64,000 nucleotides of DNA. Origin: Sinorhizobium kostiense (GTDB taxonomy: Bacteria > Pseudomonadota > Alphaproteobacteria > Rhizobiales > Rhizobiaceae). Position 1 is the first letter of the stretch; each line of letters starts with the position of its first letter. Shown here in pieces: positions 18,438-26,406 of the stretch. A model generated the notes under the pieces. It saw only the letters and a program-made list of their open reading frames with translations, was not told the DNA's origin and searched no databases. The stretch is from contig NZ_JAGILA010000010.1 of the NCBI RefSeq assembly GCF_017874595.1, positions 124,001 through 188,000 of the forward strand, given 5' to 3'. Made by a program: the position numbers and the translations under genes.

Positions 18438-19232
18438 ATGAACTTCGACGAAATGGACAATATCGTTCGCACTGCACTCCAAGCAATCCGACAGGGCCGG
18501 ATCGGCTTTTCCGTGCAGCAAGTGAACTGCGTCAATCATCACCACGAGGTATTATATTCTGACTGTCTGGCGAGACTTCTAAGACTCGGTGGTTCCGTGG
18601 TCACCACCGGTGATTTTTTTCCCGCCCTAGAGGCCTCAGGATATGCGCCTGAATTGGATCGCTCCATCTTGAGCTTAGCCTTCGAATGGTTGTCCAACAC
18701 TGCGTCAGGCTCGCTCGGATGCAACGTTTCATCCTTGAACTTCTCCAGCGCGGAACACCGGGCGATGCTCTATGATCAACTCCATCGAAATCGATCGCTT
18801 GCACCGCGACTGGTCTTGGAGATTACTGAGAGCGCGCCGAGCTTCGGCGCTGCGGAATTGATTCAAGATTTTCGGAAGTTAGGTTACAGGGTTGCTATTG
18901 ACGACTTCGGGAGTGGTTTCTGGACCCCCGAAGCGATTTTTTAGATTGACGCTTTTTTCGCACAGTCGAACACTCGTCTGAGTGCTGACCGCTTGTTGTA
19001 CCATGTGGCAGGGTTGGCCTCCTGCGTGGCACCCACAATCGTAGTGGAAGGGATTGAGACTTACGAGCAGCTTACTCTCGCCAGAGCGGCTGGTGCCACC
19101 CGTGTCCAGGGATATCTCCTGTCAGAGCCTCCGCTGTGGCCGGTCTTTGGGGGATTGGCACATCACGCCGTTATGGACAGCACAACCGCGAATGTGTTGG
19201 AGGCTCCCGGCTTCACGAGGCTGTCGGCCTGA
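18438..19232 (+). pseudogene. EAL-domain (cyclic-di-GMP phosphodiesterase-type) gene with in-frame amber stop
   Basis: EAL domains hydrolyse or sense cyclic di-GMP. LVLEITES, IDDFGSGF, VVEGIET and GYLLSEP are all in one reading frame, but a TAG at 18942-18944 interrupts it just after IDDFGSGFWTPEAIF. The frame then resumes without a shift (IDAFFAQSNTRLSADRLLYH) to 19232. The N-terminal motif that should read E-x-L is YSDCLARL, so the catalytic Glu is missing even in the intact part. There is no GGDEF or sensor domain. It could be a decayed phosphodiesterase or a degenerate c-di-GMP receptor truncated to 168 residues. AAGGGGGGAAG precedes the start. Confidence 0.75.
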
Positions 19233-19340
19233 CAACCTCGTCCTGACTTTACGGCGTAGGCTGCTATTCAGGGGTGTGCGCACGATCATTTGCTCCCGTG
19301 ACTTGGCAGCTTCGTGGTGTGCGGTCGGTTTATCCGGCCG

Positions 19341-19462
19341 CTACTGGAGCTCCATAGACCCGCCTTTCGCCAACAGCGCCCAAACGATGCGCGCCAACTT
19401 GTTGGCACGGGCGACGATGACAAGCATACGTGGCTTACGGACGAGCAAGTTTCTGTTTTCCG
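19341..19462 (-). mobile_element. IS110-family transposase, C-terminal scrap (left half)
   Basis: The minus strand reads LVRKPRMLVIVARANKLARI then VWALLAKGG, the conserved C-terminus of IS110/IS1111 transposases, to a stop at 19341. Joined across the IS66 element to the piece at 22572-23176, the reading frame is off by one and about 30 residues are missing, so the element was already deleted before IS66 arrived. Confidence 0.7.
19455..19462. repeat. 8-bp target-site duplication, left copy (IS66 insertion)
   Basis: GTTTTCCG immediately left of the IS66 inverted repeat. The identical octamer occurs at 22572-22579 immediately after the right inverted repeat. Confidence 0.9.
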
Positions 19463-19554
19463 GTATCCCTCCGGACGGGACCGTCTTGCGAAGTTCCGCG
19501 TCTCCCGTGAGTCTGCGCTCTTAAGAGTGGACTTAAGAGCGCACTGAGCAATTC

Positions 19555-19893
19555 ATGGGACATGCAGTTTTGCTGACGGGGCCAGAGCGGCGTCGGCGAT
19601 GGTCATTGGAAGATCGCGCGCAGATACTGGCGGAGGCCTTCGCGCCGGGCGCGGTGGTTTCCGAAGTTGCGCGCCGCTTCGAGGTTTCGACCGGCCTGCT
19701 CTACACATGGCGGCGGCAAGCTTTGGTCCAGCAGGCCGAGCCCGCCTTTGTCCAAGCCAAGCTTGTTGGCTCTGCCAGCAGTGATGCGGTGGAACTGGCC
19801 ATGACCGTGGACTTCCCGAACGGCGTGAAGGTGAGAATTGGCTCAGCAGCGCCATGCGACCTGGCAGCCGCAATTATGCGAGCGCTCAAATGA
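19555..19893 (+). CDS. tnpA: IS66 accessory protein TnpA
   Basis: A 112-residue IS66 orfA product. A helix-turn-helix (RRRWSLEDRAQILAEAF, then VSEVARRFEVSTGLLYTWRR) binds DNA, followed by a short beta tail (DFPNGVKVRIG) ending AAAIMRALK. The stop overlaps the tnpB start by 4 bases, indicating translational coupling. It is required with TnpB for transposition in the IS66 family. Confidence 0.92.
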   Translation: MGHAVLLTGPERRRRWSLEDRAQILAEAFAPGAVVSEVARRFEVSTGLLYTWRRQALVQQAEPAFVQAKLVGSASSDAVELAMTVDFPNGVKVRIGSAAPCDLAAAIMRALK

Positions 19894-20237
19894 TCCCGAT
19901 CAGTTCCGGGGTGCGGGTGTGGATCGCGAGCGGTCACTGCGACATGCGCAAGGGCATGCAGGGTCTGGCGCTGCTGGTGCAGGAGGGCCTCGGCCGCGAT
20001 CCGTTTAAGGGCGACGTCTTCGTCTTTCGGGGGCGTAGCGGCCGACTGATAAAAGCCCTCTGGCATGATGGGATCGGCCTATCGCTGTATGCGAAACGGC
20101 TCGAGCGCGGCCGCTTCATCTGGCCGGCGATAGAGAGTGGCGCGATCGCGCTGACCGCCGGTCAGATGTCCTATCTGCTGGAAGGGATCGATTGGCGAAA
20201 CCCGCAGCAGACCTGGCGTCCGACCAGCGCCGGGTGA
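19890..20237 (+). CDS. tnpB: IS66 accessory protein TnpB (Orf2)
   Basis: A 115-residue IS66 Orf2 protein: MIPISSGVRVWIASGHCDMR at the start, KGMQGLALLVQEGLGRDPFK, FVFRGRSGRLIKALWHDG, ending GIDWRNPQQTWRP, all family hallmarks. The ATG overlaps the tnpA stop (ATGA). No damage is seen. Confidence 0.94.
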   Translation: MIPISSGVRVWIASGHCDMRKGMQGLALLVQEGLGRDPFKGDVFVFRGRSGRLIKALWHDGIGLSLYAKRLERGRFIWPAIESGAIALTAGQMSYLLEGIDWRNPQQTWRPTSAG

Positions 20238-20315
20238 GCTGTTCGCGGACGAATATTCCGGGATAAGCCCTTTGAAAGACTAGGCAAATCAGGGCTTCTG
20301 TGATTCACTTCGGAC

Positions 20316-21948
20316 ATGGAAAACAGCCCTGATTTGCTTCCCGACGATGTTGCTGCCCTACGGGCAGAGCTCATCGCGGCACGCGCCAAGGGCGCCTGAG
20401 GCTGAACTTGCCGTTGCCAAGGCCAAGGCGTCCGACGATCTTGCCGTCATTGCCCGACAAAAGTTGCGCATCGAAAAGCTCGAGCGGCAGCTTTATGGCC
20501 CGAAGGCGGAGCGTCGTGCCCGGCTGATCGACCAGATGGAGTTCCAACTGGCAGAGTTGGAGATGGCGGCGACCGAGGACGAGCTCGCTGCCGAATTGGC
20601 GGTGGCGGCCACCGTCACTGTCGCCGGCTTTACCCGCAGCCGGCCGGTGAAGAAGGCTTTCCCCGAGCATCTTCCGCGCGAACGCGTCGTCGTGCCCGGT
20701 CCCATGAGCTGCCAGTGCTGTGGCGGCGACCGGCTGCGCAAGCTGGGTGAGGACATCACCGAGACCCTCGAGGTCGTTCCGCGCCAATGGAAGGTGACCC
20801 AGACGGTGCGCGAGAAGTTCACCTGCCGCGATTGCGAAAAGATCAGCCAGGCTCCGCCCCCCTTCCACGCCATCCCGCGCGGATGGGCCGGCCCCAATCT
20901 TCTGGCGATGATCCTGTTCGACAAGTTCGGCCAGCATCTGCCGCTCAACCGTCAGGTCGAGCGCTTCGAACGCGAAGGCGTTCCGCTCAGCCTGTCGACG
21001 GTGGCCGATAGCACCGTACTCGATCCGATCCTCAAACGGATCGAAGCCCATACATTTGCGGCAGAGCGGTTGCACGGCGACGACACGACGGTTCCGGTCC
21101 TGGCGGCAGGGAAGACCGATATCGCCCGAAGTTGGGTCTATGTGCGCGACGATCGGCCGTTCGGCGGCACAGCCGCACCGTCGGCGATGTTCTACTATTC
21201 CCGTGATCGCGCGGGCGAGCACCCGCAGGCGCATCTCGCCGGCTATAGCGGCATTCTGCAGGCGGACGCCTATACCGGCTACACCAAACTCTATCTTCCG
21301 GATCGACGGCCAGGCCCGATAACGGAAGCAGCCTGCTGGGTCCATGCGAGGCGGCCCTTTTTTGCGATGGCCGACGTCGAGGCGAATGCGCGCCGAAGAG
21401 CGCAGGGCAAGAAGCCGGCCGTCATATCGCCGATCGCGCTGGACATGGTGCAACGGATCGATGCCCTGTTCGACATCGAGCGCGAGATCAACGGTCAAAG
21501 CGCAGAGATCCGCAAGGCCGTTCGTCAGGAGCGCAGCAAACCCTTGGCCCTGGGCCTGGAAGCGTGGATGAAGGCTCAACGTGCCAAGCTGTCTCGCAAC
21601 GATGATCTCGCCAAGGCCTTCGATTACCTGCTGAACCGCTGGTCTGCCTTCACCCTCTTCCTCGACGATGGGCGTGTCTGTCTCTCGAACAATGCCGCCG
21701 AACGCGCCCTGCGCGGCATAGCGTTGGGCAGGAAATCGTGGTTGTTCGCCGGGTCGGACCGCGGTGGCCAGCGCGCCGCCGCCATGTACAGCTTGATTGT
21801 CTCGGCCAAAATGAACGACGTCGATCCGCAAGCCTGGCTCGCCGACGTGCTTCACCGCATTGCCGGTTATCCCGCGCATCGGATCGATGAGCTCTTGCCC
21901 TGGAACTGGAAGACCGCGTCGCCGGCGGCGCAGATGCTGGCAGCCTAA
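20316..21948 (+). pseudogene. tnpC: IS66 transposase TnpC with early frameshift
   Basis: The DDE transposase of the element. The expected start at 20316 (MENSPDLLPDDVAALRAEL) runs into a TGA at 20397 because of one extra G in the AAGGGC run near 20390. The main frame, open from an ATG at 20347, then gives a full-length protein: leucine-rich coiled coil, a zinc-finger pair (CQCC and CRDC), catalytic HGDDTT and QADAYTGY aspartates, and the glutamate in NAAERALRGIALGR. Re-initiation at 20347 would replace only about 16 N-terminal residues, so a functional protein may still be made. Confidence 0.8.
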
Positions 21949-21950
21949 AG

Positions 21951-22535
21951 ATGCCGGCTTCCCTGGTACGCCTGAAGGTCACCCTCGACCATGTGGAACC
22001 GACGGTGATGCGGCGCGTTGTGGTGCCGTTCCGCATCAAGCTCCATCGCCTTCATGAGGTGCTGCAGGCGGCGATGGGCTGGAGCAACAGCCACCTTTAC
22101 GAATTCCGCATCCGCGACGTCGGCTTTGGTCCGGCTGATCAGGACTGGGGAGATGGCCCGCTCGATGCGCGCAAGATCTCGCTGCTTGCGGCAATCGAAG
22201 ATATCGGCGCGAGATCGTTCAAGTACCTTTACGACTTCGGCGACGGCTGGACGCACAGTATCAAGATCGAGCGCACCTTCCCCGTCATCGGCCTTGCAGA
22301 GCCAATGCTCCTCGAAGCAACCGGACGCTGCCCTCCCGAGGACATCGGCGGGCCATGGGGCTGCCAGGAGTTCCGCGAGGCTCTCGCCGATCCGACCCAC
22401 GAGCGGCACGCCGAGCTCGTCGAATGGTGGGGCGGCGAGGATTACGATCCGGATAAGGCCAACTTCGCCGAGCTCAACAAAGCCGTCGATGATCTGGCCG
22501 CAAAGTGGGCCCGCAAATCACGCCGAAAAATCTGA
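21951..22535 (+). CDS. pRiA4b ORF-3-like passenger protein of the IS66 element
   Basis: A 194-residue protein of the plasmid pRiA4b ORF-3 family (VRLKVTLDHVEPTVMRRVVV, FRIKLHRLHEVLQAAMGW, YLYDFGDGWTHSIKIE, then CPPEDIGGPWGCQEFREAL). Function is unknown. It starts 3 bases after the tnpC stop and lies inside the right inverted repeat, so it travels with the element. This family is repeatedly met beside IS66 genes in Rhizobiales. Confidence 0.88.
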   Translation: MPASLVRLKVTLDHVEPTVMRRVVVPFRIKLHRLHEVLQAAMGWSNSHLYEFRIRDVGFGPADQDWGDGPLDARKISLLAAIEDIGARSFKYLYDFGDGWTHSIKIERTFPVIGLAEPMLLEATGRCPPEDIGGPWGCQEFREALADPTHERHAELVEWWGGEDYDPDKANFAELNKAVDDLAAKWARKSRRKI

Positions 22536-22571
22536 AAGTCCTTCAGGCTGCGGTCTTCGCCGGATGCTTAC

Positions 22572-22579
22572 GTTTTCCG
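22572..22579. repeat. 8-bp target-site duplication, right copy (IS66 insertion)
   Basis: GTTTTCCG directly after the right IS66 inverted repeat, identical to 19455-19462. Confidence 0.9.
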
Positions 22580-23176
22580 CCAGTAGATCGCTGAAGTGGC
22601 GTCAGGCCGAGCCAGGCGGCAAAATCACGTCCTTTTTTGAAGGTCGACGCCGCTGGAGCCAAAGCTATCAATGCCGTCGCTGTTATCGGCCCTACACCTG
22701 GGATCGTCGCAAGCCGCCGAGCGTCCGCGTCTTCCCGGGCGCGACGTGCGACCTCGTGGTCGAGCCGCCTGATTCGGTCCTCTAGAGATCGCAGGGTATC
22801 GACCGACATGGCGAGCGCAAGACGAGCTGCGTCCGGCAGAGTGTTCTTATCATCCGTCACGCATCCGATGAGCCCGGCAACATGCGATGGACCCTGAGCG
22901 GTGACGAAGCCGTATTCGGCGAGGTGACTGCGGAGCGCGTTGATAACTTGCGTTCGCTGTCGCACCAGCAAGTCCCGAGCCCGAAACACAACGGCGCTTG
23001 CCTGAGCATTCTCACTCTTTATAGCGATGAAACGCATCGTCGGACGCTAGGCAGCCTCACAAATTGCCTCGGGCGGGGTCGGCCACGTCGTTCTTTGTCG
23101 CTTCACGAACGGCTTCTAGGCCGGCGGGATCAATCTAACAGTGTGGCCAAATTTACCAATCTCCCTCGCCCAAGGT
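22572..23176 (-). mobile_element. IS110-family transposase remnant (right half), cut by IS66
   Basis: The minus-strand frame 23037-22543 has the IS110/IS1111 domain: LLVRQRTQVINALRSHLAEY, then ATIPGVGPITATALIALAP and FAAWLGLTPLQRSTGGK, ending in IS66 sequence. Upstream of 23037, pieces in shifted frames (GHTVRLIPPA; KNDVADPA) extend it to about 23165 with stop codons. Its 5' end abuts the truncated MFS copy at 23176/23177. The C-terminus lies at 19341-19462. The first 8 bases are the right copy of the GTTTTCCG duplication. Confidence 0.82.
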
Positions 23177-23942
23177 GATCTATACCACCGTCGATGTCGT
23201 TGGGCCGGCGATGGCGGGCGTGGTCGTAACTTGGCTTGGGCCGGAAGCTGCGATGGCCATGATCGCCGCAGGCTATGCAGGTGCGGCAATCTGCTTGTCT
23301 CGCGTGCAATACTTGCCGGGGTTGGCTTCCACACAGACATCTTTCCTGCGCCAAGCGATCGAAGGCATTCAGCTGGTATCGCGGCAGCCGACGCTCCGCG
23401 GCCTAGCCTTCTCCTGCTCACTGTATGAGATCACGTGGGGCGCCCTCTACGTGGCGGTTCCGGTGTTCGTGGCTGATCGCTACGCCACGGCGGTCGGCAG
23501 TTCAGTAACGGGGCTTTTGTGGGCTGCGACGGGTATTGCCGGAGGTGTGGGTGCGCTCGTCGCTGGGCATGTGCGCACCACTGGACGCGAGAGACGTGTC
23601 ATGGCCGCCGGAATGCTCATCACAGGCTTTGCAGCATGGCCGCTTGCGGCGGAGTTCGGTATCTGCGGTCTGGCAATCGGCCTGATGCTCGCCGGCGCGA
23701 TGTCCGGCCCAATCACTGTCGCGCTGCTGACGTTGCGCCAACGGCGCACCGATCCGCAACAGCTTGGCCGCGTCATGTCCATTTCGATAGGCCTGAACAT
23801 CGCAGGCTTCCCGCTGGGCTCAGCCATTGCGGGGACAGCAGTCACGCAATCCTTGTTAGCCACATTCGTTTGGCTGGCAGCGCCTCTGTCGTTGCAGCCA
23901 TAGCAACCGTCTCCATCCCTCCCGATGCAGCCCCGCGGCCGG
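23177..23942 (+). pseudogene. Truncated duplicate of the EntS-like MFS exporter
   Basis: From GATCTAT at 23177 the sequence is almost identical to 59680-60440, the 3' two-thirds of the intact MFS gene at 59220, differing by a handful of substitutions. The N-terminal third is missing; the break abuts the IS110 remnant. A one-base deletion (TTTGG for TTTTGG, near 23867) shifts the last 30 codons. The remaining 242-codon frame still encodes about seven membrane helices but is unlikely to be functional. It marks a duplicated block, with an RpiR remnant and ATP-grasp gene nearby. Confidence 0.9.
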
Positions 23943-24126
23943 AAGGTAGCGATCGCGATATCGAGAGGCCGATTGCAACAGGTGGCTTGATCGGCATTGA
24001 TGGTCATAACTGTTGAGGTATAACCGGCTTCGTGATTGGCTGAGCCTCATAGGTTTTCGTCCGGCTCCATCTCCAAGAGCATTGATCAAATGGCGCAAGG
24101 GCCATCACCGCTGGCCCTGACTTCGG

Positions 24127-24393
24127 CATGTATTCGCCGATGGCGGCTATGCGGGCGACAAGTTGAAAGGGAGACCGGAGAAGATCGGCCGATGGACGAT
24201 GGAAATAGTCAAGCGTTCCGACAAGATCGAGGGCTTCACCATCCTACCGCGCCGCCGGTGGCTGGTGGAGCGGAACGCTCGGTCGCTGCTGTAGACTGGC
24301 CAGGATTGGGAGAAAACGATCGCATCCGCTGAGGCATGGATCACTATCGCCCACATCCGCATGCTCACACGGCGGCTCGCAAGATACGGATAG
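24127..24393 (+). mobile_element. IS5-family transposase C-terminal fragment
   Basis: HVFADGGYAGDKLKG, then KIGRWTMEIVKRSDKIEGF and ILPRR, and after an in-frame TAG, DWEKTIASAEAWITIAHIRM. These are the last conserved segments of an IS5-type DDE transposase, including the catalytic-Glu region, which here is damaged (VERNARSLL). Upstream parts of the element are missing. Confidence 0.75.
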
Positions 24394-24480
24394 CGCTGAG
24401 GTCTTTTCGAGTCAGGCTTCTAGAATGAAGAAGTCGAAACAGGGGCCGAATGGGTAGGCCCATTACCGACATAGTCGGTT

Positions 24481-24496
24481 TGTCGCGCCCGCGACA
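24481..24496 (+). promoter_or_regulatory. NifA upstream activator sequence upstream of panD
   Basis: TGTCGCGCCCGCGACA is a perfect TGT-N10-ACA NifA site with full dyad symmetry and shares TGTCGCG with the nifB site at 822. It lies 89 bases upstream of a -24/-12 element. Confidence 0.78.
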
Positions 24497-24585
24497 CGGC
24501 CTTGTTGAGCAATCTCTTGTCCGACTTCCAGCCTACGCAGTTGAAAAGCCTACAGAATTTCATTCTTCGTTTGGATCAGCGAAAT

Positions 24586-24600
24586 TGGCATGAGGTTTGC
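24586..24600 (+). promoter_or_regulatory. Sigma-54 promoter upstream of panD
   Basis: TGGCATGAGGTTTGC has GG and GC at the invariant -24/-12 spacing and differs from the TGGCAC-N5-TTGC consensus by one base. The UAS-to-promoter distance is normal. Transcription should begin near 24612. Confidence 0.75.
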
Positions 24601-24934
24601 GTTCAACCACTTCGAAGTCGAGTGAACTGCCGACAGGCGTTCATGTCGCGGGCAACATCGCACGATGAAACGAGGCAAGCAACATGTCAGGTCTGCTTCA
24701 GATTAAATTCTGCAGTAACGCTGCCATCGGCGAGGCCGGGCATGCCTTTCGCCTCATTGCGGGGCAACATGCGCCTCAAGGTCTCCACCTGCTGGCGTAC
24801 GGTGGCCGCGATCTCTGTCACAATTACCGATCTATTCTGAACGCTGCACATCGATCAATCCCGTCCATGCGACTAAAGCCGCTGCGGTCCCTCGCCGGCC
24901 TGGAAATCCCCAACCGCGAAAAAGGAGCCTCCAG
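24601..24934 (+). other. Long leader between the sigma-54 promoter and panD
   Basis: 334 bases. Two short overlapping frames exist (ATG at 24643, 65 codons; ATG at 24684, ending 24938), neither with a strong ribosome site or recognised family. The leader could hold a small NifA-controlled ORF or simply be untranslated. Confidence 0.35.
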
Positions 24935-25363
24935 ATGAGAAAAGTCGTCGCCGCCAAGCTTCATGGCATCACCGTAACAGATGCGGATCTAAACTACCAC
25001 GGCTCAATAACTTTGGATCCAGATCACTGCGATGAGGCGGGTATTCTCCCGCTGGAGTACGTCGACATCTGGAATAAGGCTTCAGGGGCGCGACTTAGCA
25101 CGTATGTCATTTATGGTGAGAGGGGTTCTCGTTGCTGTGTGCTGAACGGAGCTGCTGCTCGCACATGCCAGATTGGAGATGAATTAATCGTTTGCTCCTC
25201 AGCATACATTGAGAAACACCGGATCACGGAAATCAAAACGCGAGTGCTGACGTTCAATCGGGACAATTCTGTCCGCGACCGCATGTTTTACGATGCTGGA
25301 GTCAAAGATGATGGAAGAATGACATTCGCGGTTCGCAAAGGCTCTCCTGGTGACAACCTCTAA
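24935..25363 (+). CDS. panD: Aspartate 1-decarboxylase PanD
   Basis: PanD converts L-aspartate to beta-alanine, the precursor of pantothenate and CoA. The 142-residue pro-enzyme has the self-cleavage site in NYHGSITLD (Gly-Ser at about residues 24-25, yielding the pyruvoyl group). It also has YVDIWNKASGARLSTYVIYG, the tail VLNGAAARTCQIGDELIV, and VLTFNRDN. AAAGGAG precedes the ATG. A NifA site and -24/-12 element lie upstream, so expression in nitrogen-fixing bacteroids is likely (inference). PanB/PanC are not in the window. It sits between IS debris and may be a second, plasmid-borne copy. Confidence 0.93.
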   Translation: MRKVVAAKLHGITVTDADLNYHGSITLDPDHCDEAGILPLEYVDIWNKASGARLSTYVIYGERGSRCCVLNGAAARTCQIGDELIVCSSAYIEKHRITEIKTRVLTFNRDNSVRDRMFYDAGVKDDGRMTFAVRKGSPGDNL

Positions 25364-26010
25364 AGAAGTAAACAAGTCGGCTTCAATAGCTGAAAGCTCA
25401 CCGAAATCAGCCTAACATCACAGTTGCATTCATATTTCAGATGACGTCGACGGCCGCCTGATGGCGTCTCCAGCATGACCATGCGATGACGTATGCGGGG
25501 TTGAATGCGGCGCTGGGCAAGCCTGGTAGCGATGCGCCGGACGTCCTATATAGACCAGCGGATCAGATTCTGATGGTCGGAATCTGCGGTCTTTTAGGGC
25601 GTTACGTCTGGCGGGTATCTGGAGACCCATAGAACAGCATCGAGGGTGTGACCCCCCCCGGTTAGTGAGGAATGCAGGACGGCGGATACGCATAACATCA
25701 GCGGTTGGCCCGACTACATGTCCGCGAGCGTTCACGCTGCGAGGACAAGATCATATCCGATAGTGTGGTCGATGACTGGACGCGAGCCACCATTTCATGC
25801 GACGTGGCAATGCTCGTCATTCGCCACGCCGTTCGACACAAGAGAAGCTGACCACAGTGGACGCCCTTGTTTTGTAAATGTGCTGAGCGAGGATGGTTCT
25901 TCCTCGTCGCGGGCGAGCCGCCGGTGAAAGGCAGCGGGCAGCAGCGTCCGATTTGCGGCGATGTACACATGAGCTAAGCGAACTTTGAGAAACAGCACTG
26001 GCGCCATTGA
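25364..26010. other. Intergenic stretch, nothing recognised
   Basis: 647 bases after panD. A minus-strand stretch near 25795-26007 (VRLAHVYIAANRTLLPAAFH) looks protein-like but matches no family known to me. No terminator was found. Confidence 0.3.
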
Positions 26011-26330
26011 TCACCTCTTACGCTTGCGCGTTTTCTGCAGGACATATGTGTCGAATTCTGCAAGATGTGTTTCGCTCGCCGCTAAAGCTTGAAGCGCGCG
26101 GCTCTTCGTCTGACCGCGATCAGTTCCACGAGACATTCCACTGCCGCGAATGCCGGAGCCATGGTGTGAAGAACGCAGGCGTTTCGGTCTAAACGCTGAT
26201 TGCAATCTTGGAAAGGTTAGCGATGGGAGACAGTTCGCTGTCGGTTAATGCGATTAGCGTTTCGCACCGCGAGAAACGGTGAACTCGGCGGCCTGCACCG
26301 TAAAGCGAGTTAGGGCCTGACCGTAATCGC
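26011..26330 (-). pseudogene. RpiR-family regulator, C-terminal remnant
   Basis: The minus strand carries, in shifting frames, ETLIALTDSELSPIANLSKI, a piece equivalent to HTMTPAFAAVECLV, and ETHLAEFDTYVL. These align in order with the last 100 residues of the intact RpiR regulator at 61234-62121. Stop codons and frameshifts make it non-functional. It lies next to the ATP-grasp gene, as part of a module that recurs near 51-62 kb. Confidence 0.75.
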
Positions 26331-26406
26331 AGTGATATCGCTGTCCGCGATCCACTGGAATGCGTGTCAGCGACCTTTCCGGAGCCTGCAATTCGACGTG
26401 TTCGGC

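Larger units (their letters stand above)
19463..22571 (+). mobile_element. IS66-family element with passenger gene (3109 bp)
   Basis: A complete IS66-type element. The ends are imperfect inverted repeats: left begins GTATCCCTCCGGACGGGACC; right, read inward, begins GTAAGCATCCGGCGAAGACC. They share GTA, TCCGG and GACCG at the same positions. It is flanked by the direct octamer GTTTTCCG, the 8-bp duplication typical of IS66. Gene order is tnpA, tnpB, tnpC and an extra pRiA4b ORF-3-like gene, which explains the length above 2.7 kb. The insertion splits an IS110 remnant. The perfect duplication suggests a fairly recent insertion, though tnpC carries a frameshift near its start. Confidence 0.93.

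Noticed and set aside
20371-21879. 502-codon minus-strand ORF opposite tnpC
   Set aside because: Shadow of the GC-rich tnpC frame; no domain resemblance, whereas the plus strand has clear IS66 transposase motifs.
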